A stretch of DNA of 63,386 bases from Methanomassiliicoccales archaeon (GTDB lineage Archaea > Thermoplasmatota > Thermoplasmata > Methanomassiliicoccales > UBA472), in assembly GCA_035527755.1 (NCBI GenBank), contig DATKZX010000008.1:139186-202571 (forward strand). The letters run 5' to 3'. Shown here one piece after another: positions 52,702 to 61,292 of the stretch (position 1 is its first letter; each line of letters begins with the position of its first letter). The notes under the pieces were generated by a model. It made no database searches and was not told the origin of the DNA. It was given only the letters and a program-made list of their open reading frames with translations. Both the position numbers and the translations under genes were made by a program.

Positions 52702-53691
52702 TTAATCAACGACGGTCAAAACCTGTGAGATGTCCAACACCAATAACCCTTCCCGACCCAAGTTCAGGGCGCAGAAGGGACAGGCGGTGATGACCCCCCG
52801 CACCCCCGCTTCACGGTAGATCCGCACCTTTGATCTGGCCATGGAAGCGGAGGTGTCCGGGAAGCCAGAGAGCAGTCCGCCCCCACCTCCGCAGCAAAGG
52901 TCCTCCTCCGGCAATCGGACCAGGTCCACGCCCGCTTGGACGAGGACGGCGGCCATGTCCTCTGCCGCCCATGGGTCCAGTCCACGCTTGAGGTGACAAG
53001 GCACCTGCAGGGCCCAGCGCCCTTCCACAGTGGAACGATACTTCTTCCCGGGCAGCAGTTCCACCAGATGCTTCGATTCAATGCCGTACACCTCACGGAG
53101 CTGATAGGTGCAGCCGGGGCAGGAGGTGATTATGCTATCGTAGGCGGAGAACACCTCCAGATTGTTCTGTTGCAGGGAGGACGCCTCCTGCTTGGCCCCC
53201 ACCTTGAGCAGGGGAGACCCACAGCACTTGGCCCGAGGAGAGATATCGTGGGGCATGCCCATGGAGCTAAGGAGCTGGGAGGCGGAGCGGACCAGTTCCG
53301 GCAGGCGGCCTAGGCCGATGCATCCGGGGAAGTACAACGTCCTTTCCCCGTTCTCCCGCCAATCAGTGAAATCGCTTGCCACGGTACGACCGCAGGCCCG
53401 CACGTTCTCCCGCATGCGCTGATGACCGGGCAGGGAGGGAACGGCGTCGGCCAATCTCTCCCTCAGCATGGACATGGACCGGGTGATGGTGATGGACGAC
53501 GGGCAGGCCCATTCGCAGGCGTGGCACATGGTGCACATCAAGGCATCGTTGCCGATGCTGAGGGCCTCAGGGAAGCGCGGAGCGTCGATCCCTACCGTCC
53601 GGGGGCCGGGGAACGCCTTTCCCTGGGGGTCGTTCAGGACCGGGCAGGCCCGCATACAGCTGCCGCATTTGATGCATCGCCCTTCGTTCAT
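52702..53691 (-). CDS. glpC: anaerobic glycerol-3-phosphate dehydrogenase subunit C-like iron-sulfur protein
   Basis: This 329-residue electron-transfer subunit has two [4Fe-4S] motifs (CIKCGSCMRACP, CTMCHACEWACP) and two cysteine-rich CCG domains (CCGSPL, CCGGGGG). That is the layout shared by GlpC and HdrD-type proteins. ATG 53691 follows GGAGG and overlaps the glpB stop. The context glpA-glpB-glpC supports GlpC; an HdrD-like function is the alternative. Confidence 0.85.
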   Translation of the reverse strand: MNEGRCIKCGSCMRACPVLNDPQGKAFPGPRTVGIDAPRFPEALSIGNDALMCTMCHACEWACPSSITITRSMSMLRERLADAVPSLPGHQRMRENVRACGRTVASDFTDWRENGERTLYFPGCIGLGRLPELVRSASQLLSSMGMPHDISPRAKCCGSPLLKVGAKQEASSLQQNNLEVFSAYDSIITSCPGCTYQLREVYGIESKHLVELLPGKKYRSTVEGRWALQVPCHLKRGLDPWAAEDMAAVLVQAGVDLVRLPEEDLCCGGGGGLLSGFPDTSASMARSKVRIYREAGVRGVITACPFCALNLGREGLLVLDISQVLTVVD

Positions 53692-54764
53692 GGAACCTCC
53701 ATGGTACGTACCGCGCCCCAGGCGCTGGAGATCGCATCCCCCAGCCCTTTTCCCGGTGACCTGAGGGAATAGGCTAGACAATCGCCGGCGGCGAAGGCGT
53801 TGGCCATGGGTGTGCCCGACCTCGAAAGCAACCTTCCGCCCCGGTGGGCATAGCCTGAGAGCATCAGGTCATGGGGTCCCTGGCCCAATTCCTTCACGAG
53901 GAAAAGGCCGAAGGGATCGTCCAGGCCCGTCTGGTGTAACAATAGGCCGTCGGTCAAGGGTCCGCCGGTGGCCAACAGGACCGCGTCCAGGCCCACTGTC
54001 CGGGTCTCCAGTCCGCCTTGGACATCGGCGCCGGTGATAAGGTCCCCCTCTGTTCTCAGAGCGGTCACCCTCCTGCCGGTCCATATCTCCACCCCCGCTT
54101 CTCGGGCACCATCCTCCAGTACTTGGTGGAACCTCTCTCCCGGGGTGCCAAGGGGAGTTATGGCCTCCAATAGGCGCCTTCCTCCCCGCCGTTCCAGTTC
54201 GTCGAGGCGTCCATGGTCCTTAAGGGAGAAGAGCGGGGGAAGCAGCACGGTCTCCCCCCAGGCCTCCCTGATGCCGTTGACCAATCGATCCAAATGACCC
54301 TGGTCCCGGAACGCCGCGGTCAATGAGGATTCGCCGGGTATGTCCATGGGAACGATCTGGGGTCTGGCGTCCATGCCCCACGATCTCAGCACGGACGCTA
54401 CCAGGTTCGGGCGCAGTGACGGATGCTTGCCCATTCCCAGCACCGTAATGCTCCGGGGACCATGTCCCTGGACCCAGGTGGAACCCGGCGCGGACAATGT
54501 GCAGTCGTAGCGTGTCCCCAGATTCGTTATGCCGGTCCTTTTCTCATCAATGCCGCCCACCAGCGGCATACCGCTCGCTTGGAAAAGGCGGGAGAGCTCC
54601 CGCAGGCATTCCGGGTCCATGCCGGACCCATCGAGGCATCCGGTGGACATGGCGCAGGACGAGGTACCCTTGCCCACGGCCAAAACCTTCCAGCCCTTCT
54701 TGGCCAGGCATATCGAGGCGAAGGTCCCGGCCGCCCCCAGCCCTACCACCAGCGCGGTTCTCAT
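53688..54764 (-). CDS. glpB: anaerobic glycerol-3-phosphate dehydrogenase subunit B-like flavoprotein
   Basis: This 358-residue protein begins MRTALVVGLGAAGTFAS with a flavin-binding GxGxxG, contains a conserved cysteine-serine region (SSCAMSTGCLDG), and ends with an FAD-binding GDCLAYSLRSPGKG segment. This fits GlpB. ATG 54764 overlaps the glpA stop. Confidence 0.8.
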   Translation of the reverse strand: MRTALVVGLGAAGTFASICLAKKGWKVLAVGKGTSSCAMSTGCLDGSGMDPECLRELSRLFQASGMPLVGGIDEKRTGITNLGTRYDCTLSAPGSTWVQGHGPRSITVLGMGKHPSLRPNLVASVLRSWGMDARPQIVPMDIPGESSLTAAFRDQGHLDRLVNGIREAWGETVLLPPLFSLKDHGRLDELERRGGRRLLEAITPLGTPGERFHQVLEDGAREAGVEIWTGRRVTALRTEGDLITGADVQGGLETRTVGLDAVLLATGGPLTDGLLLHQTGLDDPFGLFLVKELGQGPHDLMLSGYAHRGGRLLSRSGTPMANAFAAGDCLAYSLRSPGKGLGDAISSAWGAVRTMEVP

Positions 54765-56293
54765 CGTCGTCGGCCTCCCAATCCGTATACGCCCTGCATC
54801 AGGCTCCATCTCATCAGTTCCTGCCGGAGCTGCTCTCCCGAGGCATGCCGCTGCCCCCTTTCCCTCTCTTCCAGGAACTCTTCGAGCAGTGGAACGGCCT
54901 CGACGCCCCTCCTCTCCACGAACATGTCCAGGACGGTCAGGGAGCAGTCCAGGCCCTGGCAGTATCCCATGCCGATCCGGGTCCTCCTCATCATATCGTC
55001 AATGGAAAGGACGTCCTGACCTTCCAGATGATGCTCGACCTCGGAACGCAGCACCTGTTCGCAGGAGCAGACCACCGAAGAGGGCTGTCCTCCCATCTCC
55101 GTGGACACGGCACCGTGCTTGCGATGCAGGCGGGCGTTGCCTATTCCTCCGCTGAGCGGTGAGGGCGGTCCCGGGCTTAGCTCCTCCAGATGGGTACGGC
55201 AATGTCCCTTGTGACCGAGCATCAGGCAGACCCGGTCCGCCACCTTCTCGGCCATCAGCCTATAGGTGGTCAGCTTGCCGCCGGCAACGCTGAGCAGGTT
55301 CTCCGCCGCCTCGTCATTCAGTATGTTGAACGATCTGCTGGCATCACGGCCGCCGGAGGCACCTAGCAACGGTCGTACCCCGCAATAGGTACGGATGGTC
55401 CTGGTAACGGAGGAGGATGGGAGCAAGCTGTTGGCCTCTCTCATAAGAAGTTCCACATCTGACCTCATCACCCGGGCATCCTCGTAGGATGCCGCAGGTC
55501 TTGAGGTGGTGCCCATGATGGTCGAGGTGTGATTGGGTACGGCGATGTCCCCGTTGGACGGAGGTCGGAGGCGATTGAGGACGTGATGGCATAATCGGCC
55601 GTCGAACACCAGCATGCTTCCCTGGTCCAGGGCCATATCGATCCTGACGCCGGCCATGGCCGCCATGTCCGGGGTCCATGACCCGGCGGCATTGACCACC
55701 ACCTCCGGACGTACCAGGTGCTTCTGTCCGTCACGGCGGTCGAGGTACTCCACCTGGGTCACCAGGCGGTCCTGCACCGTCATTCCGGTCACGCGGCAGT
55801 GATTGTGCACCACGCCCCCGTTGGTTCGGGCCTGGTCCACGTTGGCCTGCACTAGAACGAACGGATCGATCGATCCGTCCTGAACCGCGACGCACTCTCT
55901 GGTCCGTGGGTCGAGCCCCGGCTCGAGGAGCAGCGCCTCCTTGATCGTCAGTTCGTCCGTCCGCACACCGGTTTCGCGGCAGGCGTCCCGGAATCGCTGG
56001 CCGAACTCCCGGTCGTCACATGGGAGCGAGACGAAGAGGCCGCCGGTATCCTCGATGCAGAACGACGCTATCCTTCTCAGTATGGCGTTCTCGGACGCGC
56101 ATTCGATGGCGGACCCGGGGTCCTTGACCGCGTACCGTCCTCCGCTATGCAAAAGTCCATGATTTCCACCGCTGGCCCCGTGACAGTAATCCCCCATCTC
56201 CAGAAGAAGGCATCCTATGCCCCGAAGGGAAAGGTCCCTGGCCACCCCGGCTCCTGTGGCCCCGCCCCCGATCACCAGTACCTCGGTCCTCAT
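54761..56293 (-). CDS. glpA: anaerobic glycerol-3-phosphate dehydrogenase subunit A
   Basis: This FAD enzyme oxidises sn-glycerol-3-phosphate to DHAP. It has 510 residues. The FAD motif GGGATGAG is at 9-16, the DAO-fold catalytic segment GGNHGLLHSGGRYA follows, and a C-terminal BFD-like [2Fe-2S] site is formed by VCSCEQV and CQGLDC. A possible CATATA promoter lies near 56330. Archaeal membrane lipids use G1P, so a bacterial-type G3P system implies use of exogenous glycerol or lipids; transfer is likely. Confidence 0.9.
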   Translation of the reverse strand: MRTEVLVIGGGATGAGVARDLSLRGIGCLLLEMGDYCHGASGGNHGLLHSGGRYAVKDPGSAIECASENAILRRIASFCIEDTGGLFVSLPCDDREFGQRFRDACRETGVRTDELTIKEALLLEPGLDPRTRECVAVQDGSIDPFVLVQANVDQARTNGGVVHNHCRVTGMTVQDRLVTQVEYLDRRDGQKHLVRPEVVVNAAGSWTPDMAAMAGVRIDMALDQGSMLVFDGRLCHHVLNRLRPPSNGDIAVPNHTSTIMGTTSRPAASYEDARVMRSDVELLMREANSLLPSSSVTRTIRTYCGVRPLLGASGGRDASRSFNILNDEAAENLLSVAGGKLTTYRLMAEKVADRVCLMLGHKGHCRTHLEELSPGPPSPLSGGIGNARLHRKHGAVSTEMGGQPSSVVCSCEQVLRSEVEHHLEGQDVLSIDDMMRRTRIGMGYCQGLDCSLTVLDMFVERRGVEAVPLLEEFLEERERGQRHASGEQLRQELMRWSLMQGVYGLGGRRR

Positions 56294-56377
56294 AGTTCGC
56301 TCAGCGGGAGAGAGAATGCCATCGAACGTATATGGAAGTTGATGACGGATGGTGTTGGAGAGAAATGTTATAAAAAG

Positions 56378-56452
56378 TAGCGGGGGGTCGATTTGAACGA
56401 CCGGTCTCCGGGTTATGAGCCCGACGGGATGTCCTGGCTACCCTACCCCGCT
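56378..56452 (-). tRNA. initiator tRNA-Met (CAT)
   Basis: The 75-base gene starts AGCGGGG, pairs with CCCCGCT and ends in discriminator A; CCA is not encoded. The anticodon CAT lies in GGGCTCATAACCC, with three G-C pairs next to the loop, the initiator feature. D-arm GGGTAGCCAGGACATC and T-arm with GTTCAAATC match archaeal initiators. A run of T follows (CTTTTTATA), a likely terminator. Confidence 0.95.
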
Positions 56453-56479
56453 CTGGTATTTCCCCATCATGCGTACACC

Positions 56480-56489
56480 CATTATAAAC
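56480..56489 (-). promoter_or_regulatory. TATA box of the tRNA-Met gene
   Basis: On the minus strand GTTTATAATG ends about 28 bases before the tRNA start, the standard archaeal spacing. Confidence 0.6.
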
Positions 56490-56514
56490 CTTTCTACCTG
56501 GGGAAAGGACTGGT

Positions 56515-56847
56515 TCAGAAGAACTTTCGCAATTTTAAAACGTCTTCCAACGAGCCCTTGATGACTATCTTACGCAGGGCCCAGGCCTTCATGGGCTTCA
56601 TCTTGCCGGTGAACAGATCGTCGATGGTCTGCGGGTCGGATAACACCTGAACGTCCGCATCCTCCAGCAACCCTTCGTCAAAATGGGATATGCAATTGTC
56701 TTTGAGCAAAAATGAGTAATGCTCCGTTCCCAGATCGATGTTGACCTTCTTCTTGAGGGGGCCTATCTCCTTCTGCATCTCGAGGTCGCACTGCATCCTC
56801 TCATTGAATTCATCAACTGCTTTCAATAAATGGTCCTTGGCCACCAT
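56515..56847 (-). CDS. SCP2 sterol-carrier-like small protein
   Basis: This protein has about 110 residues. The pattern KKVNIDLGTEHYSFLLKDNCI, DVQVLSDPQTIDDLFTGKM and IKGSLEDVLKLRKFF is typical of SCP2-like domains, which form a hydrophobic pocket. Ligand unknown; not evidence for sterols. ATG 56847 lies close behind the rnhB stop. Confidence 0.7.
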   Translation of the reverse strand: MVAKDHLLKAVDEFNERMQCDLEMQKEIGPLKKKVNIDLGTEHYSFLLKDNCISHFDEGLLEDADVQVLSDPQTIDDLFTGKMKPMKAWALRKIVIKGSLEDVLKLRKFF

Positions 56848-56851
56848 GAGG

Positions 56852-57493
56852 TCACTCCCAGTCACTTAATTTAGAAATCTTGGACGCGCCCAGCATCTGC
56901 TTTGCGGTCGCCCACGACCTCCGGGTATAAGGAGGCAAATCCCCCTTCTCCTTTATCCATTTTTCCAGAAATGCCCTGGTCTTGGGATCGGAGGTGTAAC
57001 CGCTGCCAACATCTCCCAGCTCATCGGCGATGCGGTGCATGGCATCGTCCCGATGCACCTTGGCCACGATGGAGGCCGCCGACACCACCGGATAGGTCTG
57101 ATCGGCCCTATGTTCGCAGACCAGTTCGGTCTGGCTCTTCATTTGCCGCATGAGCGATCGACGGAAATTGCTCTCGCTCACGTCACAGGCGTCCACAAAT
57201 GCCTTGTGAGGACGAAGATCGTCCAGCAGAGATGCGAAGGCCTGTATCTCCAACGTGTTCAGTGAGATGGAGCCCCGCCTCTCGTCGATCTCCTCCGTTC
57301 CGATGACCACGACCTTCCATGAAGAATGGGACCGTATCAGTTCGGCCAGTCGCTCCCTCTCCTCTGGTTTATGGAGCTTGGAGTCCCTGACCCCCCATTC
57401 CCTGAACAGTCGATCGTCCTCGACCATGACCGCAGCCACTACCAGAGGTCCCATTACTGGTCCCCTGCCAGCCTCATCAAGACCGCAAATCAT
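56852..57493 (-). CDS. rnhB: ribonuclease HII
   Basis: It removes RNA from RNA-DNA hybrids and single ribonucleotides. From ATG 57493 the protein is 213 residues, the archaeal length. DEAGRGPVMGP gives the acidic DExGRG motif, and the other acidic residues lie in AFVDACD and HRDD. The open frame is 24 codons longer upstream but the family starts here. Confidence 0.94.
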   Translation of the reverse strand: MICGLDEAGRGPVMGPLVVAAVMVEDDRLFREWGVRDSKLHKPEERERLAELIRSHSSWKVVVIGTEEIDERRGSISLNTLEIQAFASLLDDLRPHKAFVDACDVSESNFRRSLMRQMKSQTELVCEHRADQTYPVVSAASIVAKVHRDDAMHRIADELGDVGSGYTSDPKTRAFLEKWIKEKGDLPPYTRRSWATAKQMLGASKISKLSDWE

Positions 57494-57626
57494 CGTAACT
57501 GGAATTTCTCTTCCGTATAAATGATTGTTGAAAGGCGTTCGACCAACAATTACAACAGTAACCAAAATAATTGTTGATAGGCTAAAATATAAACATAATC
57601 CCCCGATGAAGGGGGCGGTGATGTGA

Positions 57627-58508
57627 ATTTCAAAGAGCGATGTTCAGAACAGACTCCTGACCAACGGATTCAAGCTCACCCGGGTAGGCGTCACCGGAGT
57701 CAAAAAACCGGTTCGGGTCCATCGAAATAAGAAGGACACCTTTCTCAACTGCGATATCGATGTCTTCGTGGACCTTCCCTCCACCCAGCGAGGCTCCCAT
57801 CTGTCGCGCAACCTGGAGGTTATCGCGGAGATAGTGGAGCAAGGGGTCAGCCAACCGATCAAAGGGTTGGAGGAGCTGGCCGCGGACATCTGCCGCAGAC
57901 TTCTGGATAAGCATGATTACGCCACCTACGCCGAGGTGCACATCAAGGCCGATTATTTCTTGGAGCGGACCTTGCCCACCGGGCGAAAGAGCATCGAGTC
58001 CTACGAGCTCATTGCCAAGGCCACGAACAAGCGGGGAGACGGCCTGATGAAGATGATCGGTGCCAAGGTCATAGGCATGACCGCCTGCCCCTGCGCCATG
58101 GAGTCGGTGGACGAGATGCAGGGCAGCACCCTGAAGAAAGAGGGCTGCCTGCCCACCATCTCCCACAACCAGAGGAATATCACCACCGCCATGCTGGAGG
58201 TGCCGGAGGAGAACGAGGTGGACGCTAACGACATCATCGAGATCGTCGAGGCATCCTTCTCCAGTCCCACGTTCGAGATATTGAAGAGGGCGGAGGAGGC
58301 CCAGGTGGTCATCAACGCCCATCGCAACCCCAAGTTCGTCGAGGACGTGGTCCGGGACAATCTGGCTCTGATACTGAAGCGCTTCCCGCATCTGCCGGAC
58401 GACACCAACGTCACCGTCAGCAGCGAGAGCGAAGAGTCCATTCATAAGCACAACGCCATGGCCGAGCGGGTCACCACCCTGGGCGAGCTGCGGCGGAACC
58501 TGGTGTAG
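57627..58508 (+). CDS. mptA: GTP cyclohydrolase MptA (FolE2 family)
   Basis: This enzyme converts GTP to dihydroneopterin cyclic phosphate for pterin (and possibly deazapurine) synthesis. The reading frame shows family sequence from DVQNRLL (57639), through VGVTGVKKPV and DVFVDLPSTQRG to MTACPCAMES, ending near 58508. No ATG, GTG or TTG occurs between the in-frame stop TGA (57624-57626) and 57768, where family sequence is already well advanced. An ATG stands immediately before that TGA. ATT 57627, with GGTGA upstream, is the likeliest rare start. A sequencing error is the alternative. Confidence 0.85.
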   Translation: MSKSDVQNRLLTNGFKLTRVGVTGVKKPVRVHRNKKDTFLNCDIDVFVDLPSTQRGSHLSRNLEVIAEIVEQGVSQPIKGLEELAADICRRLLDKHDYATYAEVHIKADYFLERTLPTGRKSIESYELIAKATNKRGDGLMKMIGAKVIGMTACPCAMESVDEMQGSTLKKEGCLPTISHNQRNITTAMLEVPEENEVDANDIIEIVEASFSSPTFEILKRAEEAQVVINAHRNPKFVEDVVRDNLALILKRFPHLPDDTNVTVSSESEESIHKHNAMAERVTTLGELRRNLV

Positions 58509-58510
58509 GC

Positions 58511-59185
58511 ATGGGCATCAAAGCGATGGTGTGTGACGTGGACGGCACCATCACCGACGACCGGAAGGTCATTCAGAGCCTGGGCATAGAGACCCTGCGC
58601 CAGGTTCAGGACAACGGTTACACGGTCATGCTGGCCAGTGGGAACGTTCTGCCCATAGCGTACGGGCTTTCCACCTTCATCGGATTGAAGGGGCCGGTGG
58701 TGGCGGAGAACGGCGGCATCGTTCTGCACCGGGACGAGATGCACCGGCTATTTTCCAGCGAACTGCCTTTGAAGGCCTACGAACACCTGCGCCAGAACAT
58801 GCCCGGCGTCCGCCGCCTCTTCACAGATCAATGGCGGCAGACCGAGGTGGCCTTGTACCGGGACGCGGACCTCCAAATGATGAGGGAACTGCTAAAAGAT
58901 TGGCCCTTGGAAGTAGAGGCCACCGGTTTTGCCATCCACCTCATGGAAAGAGGGCACAGCAAGATGGCCGGGGTGCTCAAGGCCTGCCAGCTGTTGGGGC
59001 TGGACCCGTCGGAGGTCGCGGCCTTCGGTGACGCTGATAACGACGAGCGCATACTGCGCGAATGCGGTCACGGGGTGGCGGTAGGCAACGCTTCCCCAAA
59101 GGCCAAGGAGGCCGCGGATATTGTGACGAAAGGTCTACACGCAGATGGTGTCAGGGAAGGGCTCATGCGCCTCGGAATGCTCTGA
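58511..59185 (+). CDS. phosphoglycolate phosphatase-like HAD hydrolase (archaeal)
   Basis: This Cof-type HAD phosphatase has 224 residues. Motif I is VCDVDGTITD (Asp9/Asp11), with LASGN for motif II, a lysine in HSKMAGVL, and motif IV GDADNDE. It matches archaeal phosphoglycolate phosphatase in length. It starts 2 bases after mptA. Confidence 0.88.
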   Translation: MGIKAMVCDVDGTITDDRKVIQSLGIETLRQVQDNGYTVMLASGNVLPIAYGLSTFIGLKGPVVAENGGIVLHRDEMHRLFSSELPLKAYEHLRQNMPGVRRLFTDQWRQTEVALYRDADLQMMRELLKDWPLEVEATGFAIHLMERGHSKMAGVLKACQLLGLDPSEVAAFGDADNDERILRECGHGVAVGNASPKAKEAADIVTKGLHADGVREGLMRLGML

Positions 59186-59223
59186 GGCGTCATTCTAAAT
59201 ATCATCGATGACGATCGAAAATC

Positions 59224-59406
59224 ATGAAGGTCTTAGGCCTGTGCGCCTTCTGTTCCAAGCCAACAAGCCAAAGCTGCCCCATGTGCGGCCGTCCGGTATG
59301 CTCTGAGCATCTTGATCCCCACAACCATATCTGCCAGGGATGCTCTCGGGACCTAAGCGAGGTCCGAAAGCGCGATGGACCGCTGGATAAGCATCTTTTA
59401 CGGTGA
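59224..59406 (+). CDS. small zinc-finger protein
   Basis: A 60-residue protein begins MKVLGLCAFCSKPTSQSCPMCG. Metal ligand pattern: CAFC, CPMC, C, HLDPHNH and CQGC, resembling a B-box or HIT-type finger. Function unknown. It lies 38 bases after the HAD gene and converges with the TPR gene. Confidence 0.65.
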   Translation: MKVLGLCAFCSKPTSQSCPMCGRPVCSEHLDPHNHICQGCSRDLSEVRKRDGPLDKHLLR

Positions 59407-59408
59407 GC

Positions 59409-59903
59409 TCAGAGGAGCTTCTTGGCGGACGCCTCGTCCAGATCGATGGACTTCAGCAGGTACTTGAGGGCCTTCTTCACGATTATGGTGCGGGTCTGTT
59501 CGTCCAGATGCTGCTCGTAGACCACCGGTGCCTTCTTGTAATATTCAACACCGAACTCCGAGTAGTAGTAGGTGGCGTTCTCAGAGTCCATCTCGGCCGC
59601 CTTGTTGTAGCAGCTCTCAGCCTCATTGAACAGTCCCACGTCCATGCAGAACGCGCCCCAGCTTTGGAATATGAAGGGGTTCTCAGGGTCCAACTCAGAT
59701 GCTTTCTTGTAGAGGGCCACCACTTCTTCTTGGGTGACCTTCGGTACCAGAACTCCGGCGTCCGCCTTGGCCAGATAGGCCGCGGGGTCGTTGGGTTCGG
59801 TCTTGATAGCCTTGTCGAATTTTGATAGGGCTTGGGCGTACTCGCCGTCACCCATGAGTTGATAACCTTGCTTCATCAATTTTTCAAAGTCACCAGTTGC
59901 CAT
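59409..59903 (-). CDS. TPR-repeat protein
   Basis: This 164-residue protein has tetratricopeptide repeats: GYQLMGDGEYAQALSKFDKA, then AAYLAKADAG, and WGAFCMDVGLFNEAESCYNKA. It probably mediates protein-protein contacts. No signal peptide or membrane segment. Confidence 0.8.
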   Translation of the reverse strand: MATGDFEKLMKQGYQLMGDGEYAQALSKFDKAIKTEPNDPAAYLAKADAGVLVPKVTQEEVVALYKKASELDPENPFIFQSWGAFCMDVGLFNEAESCYNKAAEMDSENATYYYSEFGVEYYKKAPVVYEQHLDEQTRTIIVKKALKYLLKSIDLDEASAKKLL

Positions 59904-59964
59904 AAAATCACTAACCCGAGTAATAGATGATATGAGATAAAGCTTTCTTAGCCGCGGCCAGGTC

Positions 59965-60306
59965 TCACAGGTTCCGAATGAAGCGGTTTTCCTGGTCCAC
60001 CAGTACGACTTTGGAATGTATCGGCTTATCGGTCAGTTCGAAGGCCATGATTATGACCTTGTCCCCGACCCTTACCAAATGCGCGGCGGCACCGTTCACG
60101 CTGATGATGCCGGTACCCCTTTTCCCGGAGACGACATAGGTCTCGAAGCGGGCCGCATTGTCCACGTCCGATATCAATACCTTCTCTCCCGGCCAAATAT
60201 CGGCTCTGTCCAGTAGATCCTGGTCAATGACGATGCTCCCCACATAATCGGGCTCAGCGGCGGTGACCGTGGCCCTGTGGATCTTGCCCCTCAGGAGCTG
60301 TCGCAT
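59965..60306 (-). CDS. panD: aspartate 1-decarboxylase (PanD type)
   Basis: This pyruvoyl enzyme makes beta-alanine for CoA synthesis. From ATG 60306 it has 113 residues starting MRQLLRGKIHRATVT. The self-cleavage site is Gly23-Ser24 in YVGSIVID, matching YEGS of bacterial PanD, with SGKRGTGIISVNGAAAHL further on. Most archaea use MfnA instead, so lateral transfer is plausible. Confidence 0.88.
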   Translation of the reverse strand: MRQLLRGKIHRATVTAAEPDYVGSIVIDQDLLDRADIWPGEKVLISDVDNAARFETYVVSGKRGTGIISVNGAAAHLVRVGDKVIIMAFELTDKPIHSKVVLVDQENRFIRNL

Positions 60307-60425
60307 GGAGCTATGCAAGAAAAACGTCCTCTTGAATCTTTCCCCGAGACCGATGCTTCGACCAATAGCCGGGTCGCGGGATGGATTATAGATAAGGAAC
60401 CGGGCCTAGATAGAATTGGAGGAGC

Positions 60426-61133
60426 ATGCCTATCTTTAAAATGGCATTTAGCGCACCAGAGGACCGCGCCACCCTGGTGAACCACGGCTGCAATTATTCC
60501 TGTGGCATCTGTTCCTATGGTCTTAGAGAGACCCTGGAGCCCAGACGGTTCTTTGACAAGTGGGAGGTAGAGGCATATCTGGAGCGCATGAACCCATCCA
60601 CCGTGGTCATCATGGGAGGGGAGCCGACCAGGTGGGCCAATATCTTTTCGGTGGCCCGGTTCTGCAAGGAGCACTTGAAGGCCTTTATCAGGATACCTCA
60701 TAGCAACCTATCCAACTCCCCGCCCCCGGAAGTGGACGAGATCGGGGTGAGCCTTTTCGCCATCAGCAAGCGCAAGTATCTGCAACTGACCGGGTCGCAG
60801 AACAGCCGGGTGCTTTCTAACTTCTACAGGACATATGATCAGGGGACCCAAATATCCGCCTCTGCCATATTGATACCCGAGTTCATTGGAAAGGACGAAC
60901 TGATCAAGGTGGCTGAATTTATAGCCAGCATCGATCGGGACATCCCTCTGCATATCACCAGTTATCTTCCGGTGCCGAACATGCCTTGGAGACGGCCTTC
61001 CAGGGATGAGATGCGAGATGCGGTGGAATCCTGCCTAAAAGTGCTTAATAATGTCACTGGCACGTTCATTACAGCGACTGACTTCACCCGCATAAACTAT
61101 ATGCGCATGGTTCAGGACGTGCGCATGGCCTAG
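60426..61133 (+). CDS. radical SAM protein of unknown function
   Basis: This 235-residue protein has the CxxxCxxC cluster in NHGCNYSCGICSYG (near residue 22) and VVIMGGEPTRW, the typical glycine strand. It lacks an obvious auxiliary cluster domain. No clear partner gene; panD lies divergently upstream. Substrate unknown. Confidence 0.8.
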   Translation: MPIFKMAFSAPEDRATLVNHGCNYSCGICSYGLRETLEPRRFFDKWEVEAYLERMNPSTVVIMGGEPTRWANIFSVARFCKEHLKAFIRIPHSNLSNSPPPEVDEIGVSLFAISKRKYLQLTGSQNSRVLSNFYRTYDQGTQISASAILIPEFIGKDELIKVAEFIASIDRDIPLHITSYLPVPNMPWRRPSRDEMRDAVESCLKVLNNVTGTFITATDFTRINYMRMVQDVRMA

Positions 61134-61292
61134 AAGCTGCAGATAACGGTAATCGATGTGGCAGGCACCTTTCTTTGCAGAACTGCCGCGGCCCAGCTGT
61201 AGAACGGTCGAGATCTCCCACGACCTTGGTACAGCTTCCATCTCAAAGCGAAGGCAACGGATCGATAGGTCGGAATGCCGCTCTATGATCGT

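Noticed and set aside
61134-61292. Possible gene or riboswitch in the gap after the radical SAM gene
   Set aside because: Short frames here only run antisense into neighbours; no recognisable structure was found.
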